A stretch of DNA of 64,000 nucleotides from Cylicocyclus nassatus. Lineage: Eukaryota > Nematoda > Chromadorea > Rhabditida > Strongylidae. The notes under the pieces were generated by a model, which searched no databases, had not been told where the DNA came from, and saw only the letters and a list, made by a program, of their open reading frames with translations. Below are positions 1 through 11,148 of the stretch, one piece after another (positions within the stretch are counted from its first letter, which is position 1; each line of letters opens with the position of its first letter). The stretch is from the NCBI GenBank assembly GCA_958299035.1, contig CATQJL010000001.1, positions 49,850,461 to 49,914,460 of the forward strand, in the 5' to 3' direction. Both the position numbers and the translations under genes were made by a program.

Positions 1-248
1 GTCAAACAAAAGTGTTCTCAAGGATCAACCATTCGGTGCATTCTTAAAATTCCCCATTCTTGGCTAAATCTTTCAACAACCTGTGACCAAACAGAACGAT
101 AAATCTCTAAAACATGAGAATCCAATTTGTTCGATATTCATCCAAATTCGGAAGTTTTGAAGTCATAACTCAAAATTTGCGCAGTTCTTCGAGCGATTGA
201 TGCAGAAAAAGCGATAATTGTAAAAATTATTGAAAAACTCAGTTTCTA
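1..248. other. Unique flank, no gene recognised
   Basis: AT-rich single-copy-looking sequence to the left of the foldback element. I see no ORF with recognisable protein motifs, no splice-bounded exon and no RNA gene. A short open frame on the minus strand (163-354) runs into the arm of the foldback element and is not supported as a gene. Confidence 0.5.
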
Positions 249-1195
249 TTAGGTTGTCAAGAAAATAATGTCGGTTTTTATTTGCTTGCTTTAACAAAGC
301 AACCAGACTCAACCCAACAAAGGGTAAGGGGTACTGTTCAATAGAGCAAAGCAAGCTCTACAAGATGGCACTCATATCTTTGCGCCATGCTCGATCCATG
401 GAGAGTTCGAACTCAAAATCTAAAGATTTCCAAATGCCCAAAAAATCGAAAAAAATCAGATCTTCGTCCAAATAAATTTCTACGGACCTCCCACTCGCTC
501 ACATCAATACTATCGATATCTGATATCCATATGTGCGATTGCCGTATTTTTTCCTTGATAGAAACTGAGAAAACGAATATTTTCCTGATTTTCTCAAAGC
601 AATGCTGAGCCGTTTTTGCATATGTAGTTCTATACTACAAGCCTAGATAAGCATAACTGTAGGTTTTCAGCCTATTTCGAGCGGTACTTTTCGAGAAATG
701 TCGATTTTAGCACTGGAACTGAAACGAAAAAATCCGAATTCGTTATTTTTCGAAAACTACCGCTTGGAATGGGCTGAAAATCTACAGTTATACTTACCTA
801 GTCTTGTAGTATAGAACTACATATGCAAAAACGGCTCAGCATTGCTTTGAGAAAATCAGGGAAATCTTCGTTTTCTCAGTTTCTAGTCAAGGAAAAAATA
901 CGGCAATCGCACATATGGATCTCAGATATCGATAGTATTGATGGGAGCAAGTGAGAGGTCCGTAGAAATTATTTGGACGAAGATCTGATTTTTTTCGATT
1001 TTTTGGGCATTTGGAAATCTTTAGATTTTGAGTTCGAACTCTCCGTGGATTGAGCATGGCGCAAAGATATGAGTGCCATCTTGTAGAGCTTGCTTTGCTC
1101 TATTGAACAGTACCCCTTACCCTTTGTTGGGTTGAGTATGGTTGCTTTGTTAAAGCAAGCAAATAAAAACCGACATTATTTTCTTGACAACCTAA
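249..1195. mobile_element. Foldback element with mariner-like termini
   Basis: The sequence is a giant imperfect inverted repeat. The left arm (249 to about 700) pairs with the right arm (about 745 to 1195) around a short central loop. The outer ends read TTAGGTTGTCAAGAAAATAA and its reverse complement. Both ends are flanked by TA (247-248 and 1196-1197), the target duplication made by Tc1/mariner transposases, and TTAGGTTG is a common start of mariner terminal repeats. No transposase is encoded, so this looks like a non-autonomous, long-terminal-repeat MITE. Arm divergence is a few percent and increases toward the centre, so it is not brand new. Minor ORFs inside are mirror images of one another. 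The mariner assignment rests on the first bases plus the TA; a different TA-targeting family is possible. Confidence 0.75.
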
Positions 1196-1197
1196 TA

Positions 1198-1680
1198 ATA
1201 ATGAAAATTAGATCCTTTGGACTCGACCAGAATCTCTAAATGTTGTGATAGTGAAAGAAGTGTGTGTAGGTAATAGAAACTCTTGCAAACTTTGCAGATG
1301 AACACTGAATTTTGGAGCAAGACCAAAGCCTTTTCGATCGCTGCTTCATTTGCATAGTGCTTCAACATTTCTCAATTCCTCTTTTCTTTGAAGGCAAGGT
1401 ATAGCAAAGAACATCAGTCCTCCTATCTGTAAAAAAGGGATTAGGCCTGTGAACTGCAGCAGCATATTTGTTACAGTCATAAGAAAAAACTTCTCGTTAA
1501 AACAGGATTGGAAGTTCATGAAAACTTAGCGACGGAAATCCACAGAAAATAGTTTTGTTAGGAAGATTGGAACTTCCATATGAATGAGTGATTTTTCTTG
1601 GATCACGCTGTTGAGCTTTCAAATAAAAAACTCGTTTTTACATTTTATGTTCAAATGATGAATATCACATTCTGGTGTAA
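1198..1680. other. Intergenic, no gene recognised
   Basis: AT-rich sequence between the foldback element and the transporter fragment. It may contain the 3' end or 3' UTR of the minus-strand transporter, but I cannot identify a further exon or a clear polyadenylation signal. Confidence 0.4.
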
Positions 1681-1790
1681 CTAACGGCATTGCAAAATAC
1701 ATCGAATGCCGCAGATATAAGAAAGCCGAAAGCCGAGAGCCTGAGCCGTGATTTTAGAAATTCTATTAAAATTATGCTGTGGAAACCTAC

Positions 1791-2119
1791 CAAGTTTATC
1801 CCACAGAATAAGAAGGATAAAGTGTAGCTTCCGGTCATATCGGCAAGATACCCAGCAATAGGAGGACCAAAGACAGTTCCAGCTCCCTGAAGATTTTTCT
1901 ACAATCACTTCGTGTTGCAAACTCTACGCTAGAACGCACCTGCCAAAGTAGAAGAAGACCGAAAGCGTCAGTAAGCTTGCCTAACCCAAAAAGGTCAACG
2001 AGAACTACGCTAGTAAGACAAATGTAGCATGCAATCAAGAAACCGAATAAACCAGCGTAAATGGAAAGGGAGATAAAGCCGGTGCAGAGGAAACAGACTG
2101 CCGTGAAGTAGCCGCACAG
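1791..2119 (-). CDS. Monocarboxylate-transporter-like (SLC16/MCT, MFS) partial gene
   Basis: Two exons of a major facilitator superfamily transporter of the monocarboxylate transporter family, which moves lactate, pyruvate or related solutes across membranes. Exon A is 1940-2119 (60 codons); exon B is 1791-1886 (32 codons). They are joined by a 53-bp phase-0 intron (CAG/GTGCGT donor, TTCAG/GG acceptor). Exon A encodes two hydrophobic helices ending in VVLVDLFGLGKLTDAFG. Exon B continues with GAGTVFGPPIAGYLADMTG and a further helix. The D-x-x-G-x-x-x-x-x-x-A-x-G and GPP-x-x-G blocks are typical of the C-terminal half of MCTs. An acceptor (TTTCCATTCAG) precedes exon A and a donor (GTAGGT) follows exon B, so more exons are expected. 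I could not join convincing upstream exons between 2120 and 2560. A candidate last exon at about 1681-1740 is hydrophobic only in a frame that does not match the phase-0 donor. The gene may be truncated or decayed; full MCTs have about 12 helices and 400-500 residues. Confidence 0.7.
1887..1939 (-). other. 53-bp phase-0 intron in the transporter fragment
   Basis: On the minus strand the intron begins GTGCGTTC and ends AATCTTCAG. Removing it joins LLLLWQ to GAGTVFGPP without a frame change, restoring the MCT family pattern. Introns near 50 bp are typical of rhabditid nematodes, and this is the best single indicator of the organism in the window. Confidence 0.75.
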
Positions 2120-2277
2120 CTGAATGGAAATATTAATACAAAAAACTTTACTCGAAGGCACTCTGAAAGAAGTAAAATATTGAATAGCCTATTTTTCATT
2201 GAGAGGGACCGAACCATAAAGAATCTGATATTCAAAAGCTGGCACACAAAAACATTAATGTTGTAGAAGCTCGTCAC

Positions 2278-3802
2278 AAATTACTTTCTTGGGTACACCT
2301 TTGAGGAAATACATTCCACAAATAAGTACTTATCTCAACAACTTTGTGAAATCTGTCAATCTATCTATTCCTAACAGATGCGGAAATCTCAAAATAACTC
2401 TTCTTGACCTTCAAACCTTTAATTTCCTCATATGGTCTTTCAATGATTTGAATACGTAATGTGCCAAAGAACAGTGAAACAAAATTATTTCTAACATTAT
2501 AACATGATAATGACACGGATGATGCGCGTCTTATTGCATGTGAGTACAACTCGTATGAAATCCGCGAGGGCCATAAAAAACCTACTTTTGTATGACAAGT
2601 CCTACACGTAAGTAAGATAGAAATAGATGGTCTGTGGCTGCTACCAGGGCCCGGCAGGCGTTGGTTTGGAGGTTTTTAGGAAACGAAGTCCCTCATGACT
2701 TCGCGAAAATTTACGAAGTCCCTCTCGACGTGAAAATCAGTAGACAAACCCTTATTCAACCAAAATAGCAACAAAAAGCGAAAAAAGGGCATTTTGAGGT
2801 ATGTGATATAACAAAAAAGCAAAAAGAAAACATTTCGAGTCGATTAGGCTCTGCCATTGGGTATAGTACCATTTTGATGCTGGGAATGTCGAGAATCTCC
2901 TAAGCCAACCAAATCTGTAGCCTCAACAATCCTGCGATGCATTTTTCGCCACATATTTCAAAGGACACCCAAGTGACTGGAGCGCGATATCTATCAACGC
3001 GTAGAATTATATTACTTTTGACTCAAAAAAGGGGAGAGGCAACGGTTTGATCCGCTCTCTTCACTATTTGATAGATTTTTGACCGTTCTAATCGTCCAAA
3101 TCAGAAAGGCCCAAAACTTATGTGAACTCTCCGATATTTATGCTCCGAACCAACCCAGTAGGTTTGGTAGTTGGTTTAGAAACCAACAAACTCGAAAACG
3201 GATATTAGGACACAAGTTTTGGGAACTTTTTACATAACATAGTTTGGGGTGATATTGTATAACTAGACAATATAAGGGCTTAGTTGTGACTATAGATACT
3301 TCTTAAGTCTCCTATTCCTTTCCTGAGAACTTTTTTGCGAAAAGCATCAAAAGGAGAACTGTTCGAAGAAGCGATAATCTCCACAAATCGTTCAGCATTT
3401 CTCGAAATTCCTGCTACAACAATGCATGGAGAATATTATTTTCCTCTCGTTTACCACGCTCTTTCTGCAAATTTCCTCTCCTCTCAGAGACATTCAGATA
3501 ACCTCTCCCCCCCCCCCCCACTTTTCTACCCTCTCAAAGAGAATTTGCTCTTCCAGTTCTTCTCAACAAGTTCCATAAAAGATCGTTGAGTAAGTAGCAG
3601 AACACCTACAGTTTTGTAGAAATACACCCATAACAATTATGTGTACTATGATAAACACTTTTCTCTTAGAATCAACGACAGCTACTAAATCAACCGTGCA
3701 AGGGCTTTTTCAGAGAATCCCTCAATTTTTTCGCCAAAGGAATATGAAGTTTTATTACAAAAGGAGATCACTTCTGGAAAAGCACACTACTGAGCCACCT
3801 AA
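2278..3802. other. Intergenic sequence, no gene recognised
   Basis: This stretch holds low-complexity and degenerate sequence. A 12-bp direct repeat (ACGAAGTCCCTC) occurs at 2683-2694 and 2713-2724. A run of 13 C lies at 3507-3519. Open frames at 2361-2549 (minus), 3335-3589 and 3639-3932 (plus) show no recognisable domain, and the last runs into the satellite. I see no RNA gene. Confidence 0.45.
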
Positions 3803-6781
3803 AGACCGTCAATTAACATATAAAAAATTTGTTTCCCTGCCCGATCGAGTTGCCCTACGTGCCGCTTACAGACCGATAGTAACTATTCAAAAAAGAAATT
3901 TATGCCCTATGTGCCGCTTGAAGACCGTTTAAAAATTATAAGAACTGCCCCAAATACACAAAAATCTGTTTCCCTGCCCGATCGAGTTGCCCTACGTGCC
4001 GCTTACAGACCGATAGTAAGTATTCAGAAAGGAAGTTTATGCCCTATGTGCCGCTTGAAGACCGTTCAAAAATTATAAGAACTGCCCCAAACGTACAAAA
4101 ATCTATTTCCCTGCCCGATCGAGTTGCCCTACGTGCCACTTACAGACCGATAGTAAGTATTCAAAAAGGAAATTTTGCCCTATATGCAGCTTGAAGACCG
4201 TTTGAAAATTGTAAGAACTGCCCCCACACACACAAGAATCGGTTTCCCTGCGCGATCGAGTTGCCCTACGTGCCGCTTAGAGACCGATAGTAACTATTCA
4301 AAAAAGAAATTTATGCCCTATGTGCCGCTTGAAGACCGTTTAAAAATTGTAAGAATTGCCCCAAACACACAAGAATCTGTTTCCCTGCGCGATCGAGTTG
4401 CCCTACGTGCCGCTTACAGACCGATAGTAAGTATTCAAAAAGGAAATTTTGCCCTATATGCAGCTTGAAGACCGTTTAAAAATTGTAAGAATTGCCCCAA
4501 ACACACAAGAATCTGTTTCCCTGCGCGATCGAGTTGCCCTACGTGCCCCTTACAGACCGATAGTAACTATTCAAAAAAGAAATTTATGCCCTATGTGCCG
4601 CTTGAAGACCGTTTGAAAATTGTAAGAACTGCCCCAAAGTACAAAAATTTATTTCCCTGCCCGATCGAGTTGCCCTACGTGCCGCTTACAGACCGATAGT
4701 AAGTATTCAAAAAGGAAATTTTGCCCTATATGCCGCTTGAAGACCGTTAAAAAATTATAAGAACTGCCCCAAATACACAAAAATCTGTTTCCCTGCCCGA
4801 TCGAGTTGCCCTACGTGCCGCTTACAGACCGATAGTAAGTATTCAGAAAGGAAGTTTATGCCCTATGTGCCGCTTGAAGACCGTTCAAAAATTATAAGAA
4901 CTGCCCCAAACGTACAAAAATCTATTTCCCTGCCCGATCGAGTTGCCCTACGTGCCACTTACAGACCGATAGTAACTATTCAAAAAAGAAATTTATGCCC
5001 TATGTGCCGCTTGAAGACCGTTTGAAAATTGTAAGAACTGCCCCAAAGTACAAAAATTTATTTCCCTGCCCGATCGAGTTGCCCTACGTGCCGCTTACAG
5101 ACCGATAGTAAGTATTCAAAAAAGAAATTTATGCCCTATGTGCCGCTTGAAGACCGTTTAAAAATTGTAAAAATTGCCCCAAACACACAAGAATCTGTTT
5201 CCCTGCGCGATCGAGTTGCCCTACGTGCCGCTTACAGACCGATAGTAACTATTCAAAAAAGAAATTTATGCCCTATGTGCCGCTTGAAGACCGTTCAAAA
5301 ATTATAAGAACTGCCCCAAACGTACAAAAATCTATTTCCCTGCCCGATCGAGTTGCCCTACGTGCCACTTACAGACCGATAGTAAGTATTCAAAAAGGAA
5401 ATTTTGCCCTATATGCAGCTTGAAGACCGTTTGAAAATTGTAAGAACTGCCCCACACACACAAGAATCTGTTTCCCTGCGCGATCGAGTTGCCCTACGTG
5501 CCGCTTACAGACCGATAGTAACTATTCAAAAAAGAAATTTATGCCCTATGTGCCGCTTGAAGACCGTTTGAAAATTGTAAGAACTGCCCCAAAGTACAAA
5601 AATTTATTTCCCTGCCCGATCGAGTTGCCCTACGTGCCGCTCACAGACCGATAGTAAGTATTCAAAAAGGAAATTTGCCCTATATGCCGCTTGAAGACCG
5701 TTCAAAAATTATAAGAACTGCCCCAAACGTACAAAAATCTATTTCCCTGCCCGATCGAGTTGCCCTACGTGCCGCTTACAGACCGATAGTAAGTATTCAG
5801 AAAGGAAGTTTATGCCCTATATGCAGCTTGAAGACCGTTTGAAAATTGTAAGAACTGCCCCACACACACAAGAATCTGTTTCCCTGCGCGATCGAGTTGC
5901 CCTACGTGCCGCTTACAGACCGATAGTAACTATTCAAAAAAGAAATCTATGCCCTATGTGCCGCTTGAAGCCCCTTCAAGAATTTTAAGAACTGCCCCAA
6001 ACGTACAAAAATCTATTTCCCTGCCCGATCGAGTTGCCCTACGTGCCGCTTACAGACCGATAGTAACCATTCAAAAAGGAAATTTTGCCCTATGTGCCGC
6101 TTGAAGACCGTTTGAAAATTGTAAGAACTGCCCCAAAGTACAAAAATTTATTTCCCTGCCCGATCGAGTTGCCCTACGTGCCGCTTACAGACCGATAGTA
6201 ACTATTCAAAAAGGAAATTTTGCCCTATGTGCCGCTTGAAGACCGTTTGAAAATTGTAAGAACTGCCCCAAAGTACAAAAATTTATTTCCCTGCCCGATC
6301 GAGTTGCCCTACGTGCCGCTTACAGACCGATAGTAACTATTCAAAAAAGAAATCTATGCCCTATGTGCCGCTTGAAGCCCCTTCAAGAATTTTAAGAACT
6401 GCCCCAAACGTACAAAAATCTATTTCCCTGCCCGATCGAGTTGCCCTACGTGCCGCTTACAGACCGATAGTAACCATTCAAAAAGGAAATTTTGCCCTAT
6501 GTGCCGCTTGAAGACCGTTTGAAAATTGTAAGAACTGCCCCAAAGTACAAAAATTTATTTCCCTGCCCGATCGAGTTGCCCTACGTGCCGCTTACAGACC
6601 GATAGTAAGTATTCAAAAAGGAAATTTTGCCCTATATGCCGTTTGAAGACCGTTTGAAAATTGTAAGAACTGCCCCAAACACACAAAAATCTGCTTCCCT
6701 GCCCGATCGAGTTGCCCTACGTGCCGCTTACAGACCGATAGTAACTATTCAAAAAAGAAATCTATGCCCTATGTGCCGCTT

Positions 6782-7100
6782 CTCAGACAATCGCTGGGGG
6801 CAGGCGGGCACCGGAAAAATAGATTGCTGATTTCTCGCACCCCGCTCGCGGATTTTTTGCAAAGCAATCAGGACTTTTCGGAAGACCGCTTGCTGAGTCA
6901 GCGGATTTTTGAGAGACCGCCTGTTGAATTTTTTTCGCTCTTTTCTTTTGCAGATATATTGCTGAATCTCTGAGAAATCGAGAATTCAGCAAGCGGTCTT
7001 CCGAAAAGTCCTGATTGCTTTGCAAAAAATCCGCGAGCGGGGTGCGAGAGATCAGCAATCTATTTTTCCGGTGCCCGCCTGCCCCCGGCGATTGTCTGAG
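6782..7100. mobile_element. 319-bp hairpin element, copy 1
   Basis: The copy interrupts a satellite monomer at GTGCCGCTT/GAAG, leaving TT on both sides, which suggests a 2-bp target duplication. It begins CTCAGACAATCGC and ends GCGATTGTCTGAG. The two 115-bp arms (6782-6896 and 6986-7100) are inverted copies with two mismatches; an 89-bp loop separates them. No transposase is encoded. Small open frames on both strands translate to the same peptide because the arms are inverted copies, so they are not evidence of a gene. I cannot place it in a transposon superfamily; a 2-bp duplication would be compatible with CACTA-like elements among others. It could also be a fold-back sequence that never moved as a transposon. 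Confidence 0.8.
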
Positions 7101-7779
7101 TTGAAGCCCGTTCAAAAATTTTAAGAACGGCCCCAAACGTACAAAAATCTATTTCCCTGCCCGATCGAGTTGCCCTACGTGCCACTTACAGACCGATAGT
7201 AACTATTCAAAAAAGAAATTTATGCCCTATGTGCCGCTTGAAGACCGTTTGAAAATTGTAAGAACTGCCCCAAAGTACAAAAATTTATTTCCCTGCCCGA
7301 TCGAGTTGCCCTACGTGCCGCTTACAGACCGATAGTAAGTATTCAAAAAGGAAATTTTGCCCTATATGCTTGAAGACCGTTTAAAAATTGTAAAAATTGC
7401 CCCAAACACACAAGAATCTGTTTCCCTGCGCGATCGAGTTGCCCTACGTGCCGCTTACAGACCGATAGTAACTATTCAAAAAGGAAATTTTGCCCTATGT
7501 GCCGCTTGAAGACCGTTTGAAAATTGTAAGAACTGCCCCAAAGTACAAAAATTTATTTCCCTGCCCGATCGAGTTGCCCTACGTGCCGCTTACAGACCGA
7601 TAGTAACTATTCAAAAAGGAAATTTTGCCCTATATGCCGCTTGAAGACCGTTTGAAAATTGTAAGAACTGCCCCAAACACACAAAAATCTGTTTCCCTGC
7701 CCGATCGAGTTGCCCTACGTGCCGCTTACAGACCGATAGTAACTATTCAAAAAAGAAATCTATGCCCTATGTGCCGCTT

Positions 7780-8098
7780 CTCAGACAATCGCTGGGGGCA
7801 GGCGGGCACCGGAAAAATAGATTGCTGATTTCTCGCACCCCGCTCGCGGATTTTTTGCAAAGCAATCAGGACTTTTCGGAAGACCGCTTGCTGAGTCAGC
7901 GGATTTTTGAGAGACCGCCTGTTGAATTTTTTTCGCTCTTTTCTTTTGCAGATATATTGCTGAATCTCTGAGAAATCGAGAATTCAGCAAGCGGTCTTCC
8001 GAAAAGTCCTGATTGCTTTGCAAAAAATCCGCGAGCGGGGTGCGAGAGATCAGCAATCTATTTTTCCGGTGCCCGCCTGCCCCCGGCGATTGTCTGAG
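7780..8098. mobile_element. 319-bp hairpin element, copy 2
   Basis: The copy lies 998 bp from copy 1, at the same monomer position. Its right flank (GAAGCCCGTTCAAAAATTTT then AAGAACGGCCCC) is the same as that of copy 1, so the pair arose by duplication of a satellite block and not by a second insertion. Confidence 0.8.
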
Positions 8099-10829
8099 TT
8101 GAAGCCCGTTCAAAAATTTTAAGAACGGCCCCAAACGTACAAAAATCTATTTCCCTGCCCGATCGAGTTGCCCTACGTGCCACTTACAGACCGATAGTAA
8201 CTATTCAAAAAAGAAATTTATGCCCTATGTGCCGCTTGAAGACCGTTTGAAAATTGTAAGAACTGCCCCAAAGTACAAAAATTTATTTCCCTGCCCGATC
8301 GAGTTGCCCTACGTGCCGCTTACAGACCGATAGTAACTATTCAAAAAGGAAATTTTGCCCTATATGCCGCTTGAAGACCGTTTGAAAATTGTAAGAACTG
8401 CCCCAAACACACAAAAATCTGTTTCCCTGCCCGATCGAGTTGCCCTACGTGCCGCTTACAGACCGATTGTAACTATTCAAAAAAGAAATCTATGCCCTAT
8501 GTGCCGCTTGAAGCCCCTTCAAGAATTTTAAGAACTGCCCCAAACGTACAAAAATCTATTTCCCTGCCCGATCGAGTTGCCCTACGTGCCGCTTACAGAC
8601 CGATAGTAAGTATTCAAAAAGGAAATTTTGCCCTATATGCCGCTTGAAGACCGTTCAAAAATTATAAGAACTGCCCCAAATACACAAAAATCTGTTTCCC
8701 TGCCCGATCGAGTTGCCCTACGTGCCCCTTACAGACCGATAGTAAGTATTCAAAAAGGAAATTTTGCCCTATATGCCGCTTGAAGACCGTTTAAAAATTG
8801 TAAGAATTGCCCCAAACACACAAGAATCTGTTTCCCTGCGCGATCGAGTTGCCCTACGTGCCGCTTACAGACCGATAGTAACTATTCAAAAAAGAAATTT
8901 ATGCCCTATGTGCCGCTTGAAGACCGTTTGAAAATTGTAAGAACTGCCCCAAAGTACAAAAATTTATTTCCCTGCCCGATCGAGTTGCCCTACGTGCCGC
9001 TTACAGACCGATAGTAACTATTCAAAAAGGAAATTTTGCCCTATATGCCGCTTGAAGACCGTTTGAAAATTGTAAGAACTGCCCCAAACACACAAAAATC
9101 TGTTTCCCTGCCCGATCGAGTTGCCCTACGTGCCGCTTACAGACCGATTGTAACTATTCAAAAAAGAAATCTATGCCCTATGTGCCGCTTGAAGCCCCTT
9201 CAAGAATTTTAAGAACTGCCCCAAACGTACAAAAATCTATTTCCCTGCCCGATCGAGTTGCCCTACGTGCCGCTTACAGACCGATAGTAAGTATTCAAAA
9301 AGGAAATTTTGCCCTATATGCCGCTTGAAGACCGTTCAAAAATTATAAGAACTGCCCCAAATACACAAAAATCTGTTTCCCTGCCCGATCGAGTTGCCCT
9401 ACGTGCCCCTTACAGACCGATAGTAAGTATTCAAAAAGGAAATTTTGCCCTATATGCCGCTTGAAGACCGTTTAAAAATTGTAAGAATTGCCCCAAACAC
9501 ACAAGAATCTGTTTCCCTGCGCGATCGAGTTGCCCTACGTGCCGCTTACAGACCGATAGTAACTATTCAAAAAAGAAATTTATGCCCTATGTGCCGCTTG
9601 AAGACCGTTTGAAAATTGTAAGAACTGCCCCAAAGTACAAAAATTTATTTCCCTGCCCGATCGAGTTGCCCTACGTGCCGCTTACAGACCGATAGTAAGT
9701 ATTCAAAAAGGAAATTTTGCCCTATATGCCGCTTGAAGACCGTTTAAAAATTATAAGAACTGCCCCAAATACACAAAAATCTGTTTCCCTGCCCGATCGA
9801 GTTGTCCTACGTGCCGCTTACAGACCGATAGTAACTATTCAAAAAAGAAATTGATGCCCTATGTGCCGCTTGAAGACCGTTTGAAAATTGTAAGAACTGC
9901 CCCAAACACACAAAAATCTGTTTCCCTGCCCGATCGAGTTGCCCTACGTGCCCCTTACAGACCGATAGTAAGTATTCAAAAAGGAAATTTTGCCCTATAT
10001 GCCGCTTGAAGACCGTTTAAAAATTGTAAGAATTGCCCCAAACACACAAGAATCTGTTTCCCTGCGCGATCGAGTTGCCCTACGTGCCGCTTACAGACCG
10101 ATAGTAACTATTCAAAAAAGAAATTTATGCCCTATGTGCCGCTTGAAGACCGTTTGAAAATTGTAAGAACTGCCCCAAAGTACAAAAATTTATTTCCCTG
10201 CCCGATCGAGTTGCCCTACGTGCCGCTTACAGACCGATAGTAAGTATTCAAAAAGGAAATTTTGCCCTATATGCCGCTTGAAGACCGTTTAAAAATTATA
10301 AGAACTGCCCCAAATACACAAAAATCTGTTTCCCTGCCCGATCGAGTTGTCCTACGTGCCGCTTACAGACCGATAGTAACTATTCAAAAAAGTTTATGAT
10401 GCCCTATGTGCCGCTTGAAGACCGTTTGAAAATTGTAAGAACTGCCCCAAACACACAAAAATCTGTTTCCCTGCCCGATCGAGTTGCCCTACGTGCCTCT
10501 TACAGACCGATAGTAACTATTCAAAAAAGAAATTGATGCCCTATGTGCCGCTTGAAGACCGTTTGAAAATTGTAAGAACTGCCCCAAAGTACAAAAATTT
10601 ATTTCCCTGCCCGATCGAGTTGCCCTACGTGCCGCTTACAGACCGATAGTAAGTAACTATTTAAAAAAGAAATTTATGCCCTATGTGCCGCTTGAAGACC
10701 GTTTGAAAATTGTAAGAACTGCCCCAAAGTACAAAAATTTATTTCCCTGCCCGATCGAGTTGCCCTACGTGCCGCTTACAGACCGATAGTAACTATTCAA
10801 AAAAGAAATCTATGCCCTATGTGCCGCTT

Positions 10830-11148
10830 CTCAGACAATCGCTGGGGGCAGGCGGGCACCGGAAAAATAGATTGCTGATTTCTCGCACCCCGCTCGCGGA
10901 TTTTTTGCAAAGCAATCAGGACTTTTCGGAAGACCGCTTGCTGAGTCAGCGGATTTTTGAGAGACCGCCTGTTGAATTTTTTTCGCTCTTTTCTTTTGCA
11001 GATATATTGCTGAATCTCTGAGAAATCGAGAATTCAGCAAGCGGTCTTCCGAAAAGTCCTGATTGCTTTGCAAAAAATCCGCGAGCGGGGTGCGAGAGAT
11101 CAGCAATCTATTTTTCCGGTGCCCGCCTGCCCCCGGCGATTGTCTGAG
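10830..11148. mobile_element. 319-bp hairpin element, copy 3
   Basis: Same monomer position and same AAGAACGGCCCC right flank as copies 1 and 2. The next monomer carries a private change (CAGACAGATAG in place of CAGACCGATAG). Confidence 0.8.

Noticed and set aside
3335..3589. 84-residue plus-strand ORF near the poly-C run
   Set aside because: Its proline stretch comes from the C run, and it has no recognisable domain or splice context.
3639..7830. Short plus-strand ORFs with the repeated peptide ALRAAYRPIV in the 137-bp array
   Set aside because: The unit length is not a multiple of three, so frames are not maintained; the ORFs are chance openings in satellite.
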